This document shows, one piece after another, positions 9,066 to 17,877 of a stretch of DNA of 64,000 nt. The DNA lies in NCBI RefSeq assembly GCF_026738875.1, contig NZ_JAPQFJ010000007.1, positions 108,585-172,584 of the forward strand. The letters run 5' to 3'. Within the stretch, counting starts at the first letter, position 1; each line of letters starts with the position of its first letter. The DNA comes from Clostridium brassicae (GTDB lineage Bacteria > Bacillota > Clostridia > Clostridiales > Clostridiaceae). Under the pieces are notes generated by a model. It worked only from the letters and a program-made list of their open reading frames with translations. It was not told where the DNA came from and did not search any database. The translations under genes and the position numbers were made by a program.

Positions 9066-9572
9066 TTAATTATTAAATTTCATAGCCAATTTATCTAATG
9101 TCTTATTATGTACTCTATACACTGTCCATTCATCCATTGGAATTGCACCCATTTGTTTATAAAATTCAATAGATGGTTCATTCCAATCTAAACAAGACCA
9201 TTCCAACCTTCCACAGTTCCTCTCTACAGCTAATTTAGCAAGAAAAGAGAGCATAATCTTTCCGATACCCTTTCCTCTAATTTCTGGCTTAACATATAAA
9301 TCCTCTAAGTAAATACCTGGTTTTCCTAAAAATGTAGAAAAATTATGAAAAAACAACGCAAAAGCCACAGGTTCTTTTTTATACTCACCAATGATAACCT
9401 CAGCTATTCTTTTTTCAAATAAAGATTCTGTTAAGATTTCTTCTGTTGCTACAACTTCATTCAACATTTTTTCATAATCTGCTAATTCCTTTATAAACTC
9501 TAAAATTATTGAAACATCCTTTACTTCTGCAAATCTTAACTTGAAATCATTCAGCTTAGTATCAATCGTCAT
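9066..9572 (-). CDS. GNAT acetyltransferase, diamine-acetyltransferase-like
   Basis: A 168-aa GNAT protein whose GIYLEDLYVKPEIRGKGIGKIML segment gives the acetyl-CoA loop RGKGIG. The end, LEWSCLDWNEPSIEFYKQMGA, is typical of the SAT/thialysine acetyltransferase branch (spermidine/spermine N1-acetyltransferase-like). Such enzymes acetylate polyamines or related small amines. The substrate here is inferred only from branch resemblance. Confidence 0.85.
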   Translation of the reverse strand: MTIDTKLNDFKLRFAEVKDVSIILEFIKELADYEKMLNEVVATEEILTESLFEKRIAEVIIGEYKKEPVAFALFFHNFSTFLGKPGIYLEDLYVKPEIRGKGIGKIMLSFLAKLAVERNCGRLEWSCLDWNEPSIEFYKQMGAIPMDEWTVYRVHNKTLDKLAMKFNN

Positions 9573-9636
9573 CTGGATACTTACTCCTCCTTTAACTTAA
9601 TTACTATTAATTAATGTTTTGATACAAATATAAAAT

Positions 9637-9661
9637 TAAAGGAGGAAACTTCCCTCCTTTA
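9637..9661 (-). terminator. Hairpin terminator of the YciI gene
   Basis: The stem TAAAGGAGG / CCTCCTTTA, 19 bases past the YciI-family stop, is followed by AATTTTATA on the minus strand. Confidence 0.65.
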
Positions 9662-9679
9662 GTGCACAACATAGAAACA

Positions 9680-9970
9680 TCATACGTTTATAAAACTTTC
9701 AAACCCCTCTACATATTTTGTAGGCAAAAATTCTATTATTTCATATTCTGCAATTTTGTTAACATAAAATGGATCTTCCTTGATTATATCTTTAACTTCT
9801 TCTTTACTTTCGGATTTGCAAAGAATCACTCCACCTATTCTTGGATTTCTTCTTCCTGAACAAATAAACTTTCCAAATGAGTAATACTTATCTAGATATT
9901 TAATATGGTTTTCTAATTCTTTATCAACTTCTTCTACTGATTTTATATATTTTAGTAATAAAATAAACAT
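9680..9970 (-). CDS. YciI-family protein
   Basis: A 96-aa alpha-beta barrel protein. The pattern YIKSVEEVDKELENHIKYL, then FICSGRRNPRIGGVILCKS and EDPFYVNKIAEYEIIEF, matches the YCII-related family, including the conserved loop before the EDPF motif. Members are small dimeric enzymes or binding proteins, mostly of unknown role. It is a single gene with a good GAGGAG site. Confidence 0.85.
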   Translation of the reverse strand: MFILLLKYIKSVEEVDKELENHIKYLDKYYSFGKFICSGRRNPRIGGVILCKSESKEEVKDIIKEDPFYVNKIAEYEIIEFLPTKYVEGFESFINV

Positions 9971-10137
9971 TATATTTCTCCTCTAAAAGTGTTTTAAATT
10001 TTATAATCTAAATATATCTTATGTTAATTGCAACACTATAAATAATCTACTCTTAAAATATATTATATATATCAGTGCCAATATTTTCAATGATTTCCTT
10101 GATTTTTATCAGGTATTTGTGATTTTTGTCAAAATTA

Positions 10138-10161
10138 TTAAAGGGCCATACGGCCCTTTAA
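10138..10161 (-). terminator. Terminator of the first DUF5050-type gene
   Basis: The GC-rich stem AAAGGGCC / GGCCCTTT with a 4-base loop, 46 bases past the stop codon, is followed by AATAATTTTG on the minus strand. Confidence 0.75.
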
Positions 10162-10206
10162 TGTCATGAATAATTAAAAATTCAAACTAAAATATGCAAT
10201 TTTGAT

Positions 10207-13161
10207 TTAATCAACTTTCTCTGGTTTTCCACCTGTTTTCTTTATTCTATATAAATGCTCATTATTTAAAGTATCTCCTGCTTTATAGTAGATAAATTTC
10301 TCTGACACACCCACTACATCTTTAGCTTTTTCATCACTTACCTTAACTAAATCACTTCCATCATATTTCATCTTATAAATGTAATTGTTAGTATTATTTA
10401 TACAATAAACATATCCATCATATACAGCATATCCCTTCAACAGTCCTTCAAAAATACATTTAGATCTTTTTCCATCAATATTTGCTCTATATAAATTTGA
10501 AGAACCATCTTTTTGTGATATACAATAATACACTCCATCCTCACTTGCACCTAACATTTTATTAGCTGTAACTCCTAAATCTTCTCTTGAAGTTCCATCT
10601 GTTTTCATTTTGTATAAACTTCCATTATTAATATAATAAAGCCAATCATCTAAAACAACTAATTCCTCTGCTTTATCCTTCTCTAACATAGATACGTCTC
10701 TTCCATCTTGCTTCATCTTATAGATTCCGCCCTTATCACTGCAATAATAAATATAACCATCTGAGATGCAGAAATTTTTAACAATGTCCTTAGATATTAC
10801 TGTGTCGTTACTTCCATCTAATTTTACTCTATGCAAATTTACTCCATAGGCACTTACATAGTACATGTATTTGCCATAAGTTTGAATCTTTCCACTTATA
10901 TCATTTGCTATTGTGCTACTTGTGCTTAAATCATTTTTAATTCCGCGTAAATATGAATCACTTAAATAATAATCATTTTTACTTCTTTTAGTCCACTTAT
11001 CTTGAACGTAATATATTGTATTATTCTTTTCTACGAAATTTTGTATAGATGACTTCTGTTTATCTTGTTCATTATTGTTTTCATCATCATTATCGCTATT
11101 GCTACTAACCTTAGTACATGGGAAAAATTCGCTTTCTACATGCAATCCTTTATATTCCCACTTTGATGTAGCAGGGTTGTATTTATATGTTGTTTTAGCA
11201 CTACACAAAAAATCACTATAAGAAACACCTACTAAATATATAGTTCTACTTAATTCTAAGCTTCCATCCCTATCTATATCTTCACCTTCATAAAATACTG
11301 TAATGCTAGGTCCGATTCCTATATTGGTTAAATATTTATAATGTTCCTCATCATCTGATGCAAGATTCACTATATAACTATTTCCTTTATCATCATAAAC
11401 TTTTATGCTCTTATCATCTAAAAGTTTATATTTAAAATCTTGAGCTTTGGCTGGAATCATATTTTCATGAAAAATTTTATTTAATTTGTCCTTAGTAAAG
11501 GTATATATATATGTTGCATGCATCCCTCTTTGAGTATTTAAAAGCAAATCAATTTTTATATCACTTATTTTATCTTTATTAAAATCCCCTAAAGATATAG
11601 AGTTTCCTATTTCTTCACAACTAAAATTCTTTAATGAATCATAACCTAATATTTCTCCATTTGATGTTTTTTGAATGAATATTTTTAAATCCTTATAAGA
11701 ATAATTTTCATTTACTCCTGCTAATATTACATTTTCCTTTTTCCCATCCCCATTAACATCTGCAGTTTCAATTTTAATAACTTTTGAAGAAAGACTATTT
11801 ACACCTTTAATATAAAAGCTATCTCCCTCTTTTAGAGAAACAGGATTTCCAGGATTAGAATCTCCATCATCTTCTCCACTATCTTTAGTCACTACAGGTA
11901 CACTTTTTAACTCTTTATTTGTATCTAAGTACCACAATTCCCCATTGACTATATTTATATAATCAAAATCATTTAAACTTTTTTGTGCTAATATACTGTG
12001 CTCTGTTCCATCAGCTTTTATTTTATGTACAGCACCTTCATATAAATAATGTATATATCCATTAAACACATTAACACCTGATACTCCATTTAAGAACCTC
12101 ACACGTTCTAAGTCTCTACCTTTTAAATCAGATTTAAATATATCCCCTGAAAAGTTTTTATAATAAATATCGTTTCCATCTATATTTATAGAACTTACCT
12201 TCATACTTTGAGCATCTACATTTTTAACTATGCATTGCTTTTGACTTCCATCTGTTTTTATTTTATATATACCAGTTGCCTTACCAGACCTATAATCAAA
12301 TCCAAAGTAATATATCCATTTATCTTTTAATAAAAAGAAAACTTCATCTGTAGTATTTTCTATATTTTTCAAAATTTCTTTAGCATTGTTTCCTAACAAA
12401 TCGCTTCTCATTAACCTAGAATCTTGTACATAATAAAGGCTATCACCATCTATTTGGAATTGATAATTTACAGAAATGTTTTTACATATAACTTGTGGCT
12501 TACCAACCCCATCTTTTTTTACTCTATAAATGCAATACTCCTCTCCTTGTGTAAAATTACCACTGTGTGATACAAAATATATGTATTCATTAGATAAATA
12601 AAGTTTGCATATTCTACTATTACCTTTATAAAGTACCTTTTTAGAACTTCCATCTTTTTTCATTCTATATATACTATTACTTTCAGTTAAATCACTATAA
12701 TATATCCACTCAGAATCTTGTACAACAAAAGAGGCATTTTGTACATTATTAATAGAAGTATTTAGCTTATCGCTACTCATATTATCTTTTATATAAAAGT
12801 CCATAGAAATTTCTTTTTTCAATCCTTTGTTGCTTTCACCTTTAACACCTTTCATAACTTTTAATGTATATTTCTCCCCTGGTTTATATCCATTATCACA
12901 AGGTGTTACTTTTATCGACTTTTTATCTTTTTCCAATTCTAAATTTATATTTTGAAATATTCCTCTTGAATCTACTACCTTAATATAATTTTTAGTAACA
13001 TTATCAAGTTTGACTTTATTATTAAATTTAATTGTCCAAACCTTTTTCTCATTTACAGCTTGTCCTGAATTTAAAACCTCAGCATTTGCTTGTGATCCCA
13101 ACCCTAGAGTTGCACAAATTAAAAACGTTGTTTTTGCCAATACTCTCATTGCCTTTTTCAA
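10207..13161 (-). CDS. Large secreted DUF5050-type beta-propeller protein
   Basis: Exported protein of 984 aa with a Sec signal peptide (cleavage near ANA, residue 27). Residues 30-125 form an SbsA/Big_5-type Ig-like domain (KVWTIKFNNKVKLDNVTKN). About 140-430 and 710-984 are two DUF5050-type propellers built of roughly 45-residue repeats reading YYxxxxxxxIYKMKxDGS. About 445-690 is an FG-GAP-like region with calcium-loop sequences (DVNGDGKKE, GDFNKDKISD, DIDRDGSLE). It has no LPXTG or transmembrane anchor. The start is TTG with AAAGGAGATGA. It is a close full-length paralogue of the gene at 21868-24855. Likely a wall-associated or extracellular protein; function unknown. Confidence 0.82.
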   Translation of the reverse strand: MKKAMRVLAKTTFLICATLGLGSQANAEVLNSGQAVNEKKVWTIKFNNKVKLDNVTKNYIKVVDSRGIFQNINLELEKDKKSIKVTPCDNGYKPGEKYTLKVMKGVKGESNKGLKKEISMDFYIKDNMSSDKLNTSINNVQNASFVVQDSEWIYYSDLTESNSIYRMKKDGSSKKVLYKGNSRICKLYLSNEYIYFVSHSGNFTQGEEYCIYRVKKDGVGKPQVICKNISVNYQFQIDGDSLYYVQDSRLMRSDLLGNNAKEILKNIENTTDEVFFLLKDKWIYYFGFDYRSGKATGIYKIKTDGSQKQCIVKNVDAQSMKVSSINIDGNDIYYKNFSGDIFKSDLKGRDLERVRFLNGVSGVNVFNGYIHYLYEGAVHKIKADGTEHSILAQKSLNDFDYINIVNGELWYLDTNKELKSVPVVTKDSGEDDGDSNPGNPVSLKEGDSFYIKGVNSLSSKVIKIETADVNGDGKKENVILAGVNENYSYKDLKIFIQKTSNGEILGYDSLKNFSCEEIGNSISLGDFNKDKISDIKIDLLLNTQRGMHATYIYTFTKDKLNKIFHENMIPAKAQDFKYKLLDDKSIKVYDDKGNSYIVNLASDDEEHYKYLTNIGIGPSITVFYEGEDIDRDGSLELSRTIYLVGVSYSDFLCSAKTTYKYNPATSKWEYKGLHVESEFFPCTKVSSNSDNDDENNNEQDKQKSSIQNFVEKNNTIYYVQDKWTKRSKNDYYLSDSYLRGIKNDLSTSSTIANDISGKIQTYGKYMYYVSAYGVNLHRVKLDGSNDTVISKDIVKNFCISDGYIYYCSDKGGIYKMKQDGRDVSMLEKDKAEELVVLDDWLYYINNGSLYKMKTDGTSREDLGVTANKMLGASEDGVYYCISQKDGSSNLYRANIDGKRSKCIFEGLLKGYAVYDGYVYCINNTNNYIYKMKYDGSDLVKVSDEKAKDVVGVSEKFIYYKAGDTLNNEHLYRIKKTGGKPEKVD

Positions 13162-13486
13162 TTATACCTTCATCTCCTTTACAAATTTGAATATTTAATT
13201 TAATTCAAACTCTATATTACTTAGTATTTTTATAAGACCCCCTTATATTGAGCTTATTAGGCTATTATATAATTAATTTTGACTTGTAAATTATAGAATA
13301 TTCTACTTATAATTAACTACTTTCTATAATATACCTTTACTACTAATTATTTTATATTAATTCCTCTTAATTAACAACATTATTTGTCATATTGTTATTA
13401 TATCTTACTTTTTTGTAACTTGTATCTTTTTGAAATAAATTTTACCATTTAAATAAAGTGAAGTTATCATACATATAAAAATAAAA

Positions 13487-13536
13487 GCCTAAATTATTCT
13501 AATATTGTATTGATACATATTAGAATAACTAGGCTC
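13487..13536. terminator. Long hairpin in the 498-base gap
   Basis: Arms AGCCTAAATTATTCTAATATT and CATATTAGAATAACTAGGCT pair over about 19 bp and are followed by CTCTTTTTAT on the plus strand and TTTTATTTTTA on the minus strand. It lies past the leftward MerR gene and before the DUF5050-type gene's promoter region. The rest of 13162-13659 is AT-rich with nothing I can support. Confidence 0.6.
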
Positions 13537-13659
13537 TTTTTATATTCTAAATCTTTTGTTACTGAATAATATTACAAAAAATTTTATTTAAGATAAATTA
13601 CTTTTATTTTAATCACCATTACTATAGCTCTAACCATAAATAATCGCTCTTTTCTTTCA

Positions 13660-14547
13660 TTATAACTCATTATAAATATCTTTTGCTTTGGGATATTTCT
13701 CTACAAATATTTTATTTGCAACCTCAAGCTTTTCACAATACTCCCTATACGAATCACTTAATATTTTTAAGTTAGGAATTAATATATCATAATAACCATT
13801 ATTTTGTAAAAATCCCACTAATGATTGATGCATTTTAAATGCTATTGAATTTTTAAACTCATCTGAATTTCTAAGCTTCAAATATTCATCTATATTTTTC
13901 TTGTTATCTTCCAAATATACATCCATATTATCTACAGCTTCTAAAAGTGAATCATTCATTTTTTCCATATCTCTTTGTTCCATTAGTTCAAAGCTTTTCA
14001 ATAGATGTTCTTCCAATTCATCTGAAAATTCTATATTTTTGATTTTATCTAACCAATTAATGATTTTATAATAGGCTTCTTCTTTTTCCTTTGTTTCAAT
14101 TTTATCATCAAGGAACTGCCCAAAATGTATACATATATACATTCCATAAGGTCCTGGGAAAGCTTGTAACAGTCTTTCTTTAATTGTAAAATTTCTTTCA
14201 ATATTTTCTTCTATATAGTCAATCGCTTGGTTAATATTATAATCATTTAACAGCTGCTCTAAGCATGTTTTTTTAGCAATTGACTTTTGTACTTCTAAAT
14301 CCATCTTATATTTATATCTTGCTAAAGCACTAACTTTATTATTACTTGTAGTAATATTCTTAATATCAGCCACACTAATATTTAATTTCCTTAATACTGC
14401 AATCTCTTTTAATATTAATATATCATCTGCAGTATAATTTCTGTAACCATTATCTCCAATAGTAGGGAAAATCAACCCTTGTTCTTCATAATACTCAATA
14501 GCTTTTTTAGTTAAATTACATTTATTACAAACATCTTTAATAAACAT
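13660..14547 (-). CDS. MerR-family transcriptional regulator
   Basis: The 295-aa protein has an N-terminal MerR winged helix (KDVCNKCNLTKKAIEYYEEQG, then NGYRNYTADDILILKEIAVLRKL). A long, acidic, all-helical C-terminal half of about 200 residues has no metal-binding cysteines, so an organic ligand is more likely than a metal. The open frame reaches back to 14577, but GAGGTGAT sits before the ATG at 14545-14547, which is used here. The promoter just upstream has the 19-bp spacer diagnostic of MerR control, so it probably activates its own transcription. The effector is unknown. Confidence 0.85.
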   Translation of the reverse strand: MFIKDVCNKCNLTKKAIEYYEEQGLIFPTIGDNGYRNYTADDILILKEIAVLRKLNISVADIKNITTSNNKVSALARYKYKMDLEVQKSIAKKTCLEQLLNDYNINQAIDYIEENIERNFTIKERLLQAFPGPYGMYICIHFGQFLDDKIETKEKEEAYYKIINWLDKIKNIEFSDELEEHLLKSFELMEQRDMEKMNDSLLEAVDNMDVYLEDNKKNIDEYLKLRNSDEFKNSIAFKMHQSLVGFLQNNGYYDILIPNLKILSDSYREYCEKLEVANKIFVEKYPKAKDIYNEL

Positions 14548-14565
14548 TTTAATCACCTCATAATT

Positions 14566-14596
14566 ATCATAGACCACCCCCCAAGGTGATAGTCAA
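14566..14596 (-). promoter_or_regulatory. MerR-type promoter/operator, 19-bp spacer
   Basis: On the minus strand, -35 TTGACT (14591-14596) and -10 TATGAT (14566-14571) are separated by exactly 19 bases instead of 17. The spacer contains an imperfect dyad (ATCACC-N6-GGTGGT). This is the architecture that MerR regulators untwist to activate. It lies about 20 bases before the merR start codon. Confidence 0.72.
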
Positions 14597-14719
14597 TACT
14601 TATCTAATAAATATTATATAAATAATTTTAATATATTCAAGCTTGGTATAGTAGAAAAGAATAACTTATATTTCATCTGTAAATAATATAAGTATATTTT
14701 AAAAATGAGAGGTGTTATG

Positions 14720-15571
14720 ATGATACTTGCTGATGTACCTTCAATTGAAGTTATTTCTCTCAGTAGAGGAAATGCAAAAATAAAAATTGATACTTTTAAT
14801 AAAAGAATAAAAATCATTGAATTAAATGGAAACTTAAATGAGTTATTAAATAAACTAAATCCATTAATTGAAGAACATAAATTAGCTAAAATATTTCATA
14901 TTTGTACTGAAAAAAATTTGGAACCATTTAAACAAGAAGGATTTATTATTGAAGCAAAAATTGATGGTTTTTTAAACGGATTACCTGGATATTTTATTTC
15001 TAAGTTTATAACAACCGAAAGAAAGATGAGTATTAATATTCCAGAAGAAGAGGAGATACTAATTAAAGCTAGAGAATATATGGATAGAGATTTTTCTTAT
15101 CTAATAGAAGATAAATTTATAATAAAAACGGCTAAAGAAAAAGATTCCGAAAAATTATCAAAATTGTATGATGAAGTTTTTAAAACATACCCTACTCCAC
15201 TACATGATCCTAAGTTCATAAAATGGGCAATTAACAATAATGTATTATTTAAACTAATATTATCAGATAACAAGGTTGTAAGTGCAGCTTCTGCTGATAT
15301 GGATCCAAGGTATTTAAATGCAGAAATGACAGATTGCGCAACTCTTAAACAATATAGAGGTGAAGGCTTAATGGGTAAACTGATCTATGAATTAGAAAAT
15401 GAACTAAAAAAAACAAACTACAAAATTCTATACAGTATGGCTAGAGCTCTTTCACCAGGAATGAATATTGTTTTTTCAAAACATGATTATAATTATGGTG
15501 GTCGTTTAATAAACCATTGTAATATATGTGGTCAACTGGAAGATATGAACATTTGGTTGAAAAAATTATAA
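14720..15571 (+). CDS. GNAT acetyltransferase, AblB (beta-lysine acetyltransferase)-like
   Basis: A two-part acetyltransferase of about 283 aa. An N-terminal domain, with FKQEGFIIEAKIDGFLNGLPGYFISKF near residues 75-100, resembles AblB/YodP. A C-terminal GNAT domain (about 125-283) has ATLKQYRGEGLMGKL as its acetyl-CoA loop. AblB makes the osmolyte N-epsilon-acetyl-beta-lysine from beta-lysine, and its usual partner AblA (lysine 2,3-aminomutase) is not in this window. AGAGGTG lies at 14708-14714, so the ATG at 14720 (or 14717) is preferred to 14705. The family call is from pattern memory; substrate moderately likely. Confidence 0.68.
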   Translation: MILADVPSIEVISLSRGNAKIKIDTFNKRIKIIELNGNLNELLNKLNPLIEEHKLAKIFHICTEKNLEPFKQEGFIIEAKIDGFLNGLPGYFISKFITTERKMSINIPEEEEILIKAREYMDRDFSYLIEDKFIIKTAKEKDSEKLSKLYDEVFKTYPTPLHDPKFIKWAINNNVLFKLILSDNKVVSAASADMDPRYLNAEMTDCATLKQYRGEGLMGKLIYELENELKKTNYKILYSMARALSPGMNIVFSKHDYNYGGRLINHCNICGQLEDMNIWLKKL

Positions 15572-15646
15572 AAACAACTTTAACCAATAACTATCTAATA
15601 AGATTATACTACATAACATCCTTTCCTCTATATATCCTTTTAAAAA

Positions 15647-15738
15647 TAGCTGTCTTAAAATAAAAATTGACATAATACAACAACCATTTTTTAATTTAAT
15701 CATTAGTATGTTGTATAAAGTTTATTTTAAAACAGCTA
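15647..15738. repeat. Nested long inverted repeat
   Basis: Outer arms TAGCTGTCTTAAAATAAA (from 15647) and TTTATTTTAAAACAGCTA (15721-15738) enclose a second pair (ACATAATACAACA / TGTTGTATAAAG). Over 90 bases it can fold into one near-continuous hairpin between convergent genes. It may act as a bidirectional terminator or be a MITE-like repeat. Confidence 0.65.
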
Positions 15739-15795
15739 CTTCTCTTATTAACAAATGTATTTATAATATTTTTTATAAAAAATCATTTAAATGCT

Positions 15796-16278
15796 TTATA
15801 TTTTTTCAAATTCTCCTTGTTTTATATGTAGTTCAATATCAATATCTGCTTTTTTATAACCCACTACTTTTATTCTATTAATACCTTTTTTTATTGGTAT
15901 AGTTAGTGTCATTGTTCCTTCTGTTGTAGTAGATCTTTCTGTATTTTCAATAAGCGTATGAACTGTATTATCAGGTGATATTAACACAATTTTAGCCTTT
16001 CCACTTTTTACTGATAAGGTATATGGAACCTCCAAATTAAATTCTTTATTACTTTGGTACCTCCAAACAGTTCCACTTCCACTTAACTTTAACTTTCCTT
16101 TATAACTTCCTGACTGTATTGTTTCCTCACTTTCATCTAGTCCGAAAGTATCACTTTGATCTGCTATTTTATTATTATCATTATAAACCTTATCCATGGT
16201 ATTATTTCCACATCCAATTAATAGACTAATTATGATAATTGCCATAAATATTGATATTATTCTTTTTTTAGATTTCAT
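15796..16278 (-). CDS. Small lipoprotein of unknown function
   Basis: A 160-aa exported lipoprotein with a basic N-terminus, a hydrophobic core and lipobox SLLIGC. The mature part is mostly beta (LKLSGSGTVWRYQSNKEFNLE, then TMTLTIPIKKGINRIKVVGYK), like a compact jelly-roll or carbohydrate-binding-type domain, with no motif I can name. AAAGGAGA precedes two in-frame ATGs six bases apart. The second (16276-16278) has the proper spacing and is used. Confidence 0.65.
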   Translation of the reverse strand: MKSKKRIISIFMAIIIISLLIGCGNNTMDKVYNDNNKIADQSDTFGLDESEETIQSGSYKGKLKLSGSGTVWRYQSNKEFNLEVPYTLSVKSGKAKIVLISPDNTVHTLIENTERSTTTEGTMTLTIPIKKGINRIKVVGYKKADIDIELHIKQGEFEKI

Positions 16279-16454
16279 TTTCATTCTCCTTTACATTTTT
16301 CTCCTTCCTTACATTTTATAATACAATTGTAGCAGTTGCAATTAAGCCTAACGAAAAGTTAAATTTCAACGGTTGACAATGATATTTTTATATTGTACAA
16401 TGCAAGTGAGTTTCGGATTAACTAACAATTGGTAAAAATACATAAGTTCACTAG

Positions 16455-16575
16455 TTGAAGGATATAAGAGAGAGTTTTGAATAAAACCGCCGAAGGGACA
16501 AGCTTTATTTTATCCCAGTAAAATAAAGTGAAATTTTCAGGCAAAAGAATTATATCTGAATAGACTCTGAATACA
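16455..16575 (+). ncRNA. Glycine riboswitch (single aptamer)
   Basis: The leader contains the conserved core of the gcvT-type glycine aptamer: ACCGCCGAAGGGACAAGC (from about 16486), a variable stem-loop, TTTCAGGCAAAAG (16534-16546) and GACTCTG (16563-16569), which can pair with AGAGAGT upstream to close P1. Only one aptamer is seen. A strong terminator follows directly, so control is by attenuation of the EamA transporter gene. Confidence 0.88.
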
Positions 16576-16576
16576 A

Positions 16577-16617
16577 ACAGAGAGAACAGGCTGGGTTTTG
16601 TTCTCTCTGTTTTTTTA
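16577..16617 (+). terminator. Riboswitch expression-platform terminator
   Basis: Arms ACAGAGAGAAC (16577-16587) and GTTCTCTCTGT (16600-16610) are followed by seven T. The 5' arm (CAGAG) could instead pair with CTCTG of the aptamer's 3' P1 strand, giving the mutually exclusive fold. Confidence 0.87.
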
Positions 16618-16657
16618 TTGAATTTTTTTGTAAACCAATCAGAAGGGAGAGATTTTT

Positions 16658-17614
16658 ATGCTAAATTTTACTAAAACTAAACAAGGTTATTTATTAGCTC
16701 TAATTGCAGGAATTTCATGGGGATTTTTAGGTGTCTTTGTAAAGCTTTTAAATAATTTAGGCTTTGAGTCTATGACAATATCTGCTTTTAGACCAACAAT
16801 AGGAATAATTTTTTATATTATAGTAACCTTAATAAAAGATCCTCAATGCTTTAAAACAGATTTAAAAGGAATACTATTCTTCGCTTGTTATGGCATATTC
16901 GCCTTAGATGGAATGTTTATTTCTTCTAGTTATGCTGTTAAATATACAGGAGTAGCTACAGCTTCAGTTTTATTGTTTATAAATCCTATTATTGTAGTTA
17001 TTTTATCCTATTTTGTGTTTAAAGAAAAATTTACACTAAAAAAATTCATAGCTTTAACTTTAACTTTGATAGGTTGCTGTTTAGTTGTAAAAGCATATGA
17101 TAGTACAGCTTTCAAAGTGAACTTTATAGGAATAGTATGGGGAATTATTTCAGGACTTACTGTTGCAGTACAAAATATTTTAGGAAAAATCGCAGTAAAA
17201 AAATATTCTCAAAAAACATTTTTAGTATATACATTTTTATTTGGAGCAATATTTTTGTGGTTCTTTATACCTCCATGGACTTTAGTAAAATCAATTGAAA
17301 ATACAAATTCATTAATTGCTATTCTTGGTCTAGGACTTTTTGCTACCATTTTACCAAATGAATCAATTCTTAGAGCTTTAAAATATGTTGAGTCAGGTAA
17401 AGTAAGTATTATTGCAAGTATAGAGCCTTTAGTTGCTTCTGTATTAGCTTTTGTGATTTTTGGTGAACTATTTGAAATTCCTCAATTAATAGGTATGGCT
17501 TTAATTATTTCTTCAATACTATTAATTCAATTAAAAGATAAAGAAAATGCTGAAGAAGAATCTCTAGACGATTACTTTAAAAGCAATATGCTTTTAAAAG
17601 AATCTAGCCACTAA
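16658..17614 (+). CDS. EamA/DMT-family transporter under glycine control
   Basis: Inner-membrane transporter of 318 aa with ten predicted helices in two EamA repeats (each about 140 aa). The first carries AGISWGFLGVFVKLL and the conserved end of an EamA repeat, LLFINPIIVVILSYFVFKEK. The second ends SIIASIEPLVASVLAFVIFGE. A charged 25-residue tail follows. It is the only gene behind a glycine riboswitch, which makes glycine or a glycine-derived compound the probable cargo or signal (inference). It is preceded by AGAAGGGAGAG and followed by a terminator at 17697-17735. Confidence 0.85.
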   Translation: MLNFTKTKQGYLLALIAGISWGFLGVFVKLLNNLGFESMTISAFRPTIGIIFYIIVTLIKDPQCFKTDLKGILFFACYGIFALDGMFISSSYAVKYTGVATASVLLFINPIIVVILSYFVFKEKFTLKKFIALTLTLIGCCLVVKAYDSTAFKVNFIGIVWGIISGLTVAVQNILGKIAVKKYSQKTFLVYTFLFGAIFLWFFIPPWTLVKSIENTNSLIAILGLGLFATILPNESILRALKYVESGKVSIIASIEPLVASVLAFVIFGELFEIPQLIGMALIISSILLIQLKDKENAEEESLDDYFKSNMLLKESSH

Positions 17615-17696
17615 GCTCTATTTTATATTTATTAGGGATAGGTTTTAGATAAGTGTTATTTTCTTCTTTAGGTCAGAAAACCTCTGAATTTTAAAT

Positions 17697-17735
17697 AAGA
17701 AACATATGAAAAACCGAATTTTTCATATGTTTCTT
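17697..17735. terminator. Hairpin terminator after the EamA gene
   Basis: A 17-bp perfect stem (AAGAAACATATGAAAAA / TTTTTCATATGTTTCTT) with a 5-base loop lies between convergent genes. Confidence 0.8.
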
Positions 17736-17877
17736 TACTTTTATTCTAAATTTCCTACAACCAACAACTTTTTAATCGCTAATCCCTAGTCACTATTTTC
17801 ATAAAAGCAATCCCCTTTATCCTTTTAGTGGTTAGCAACTAGTGATTTCTTTATCCCTATAACACCTAATTCTTAAT

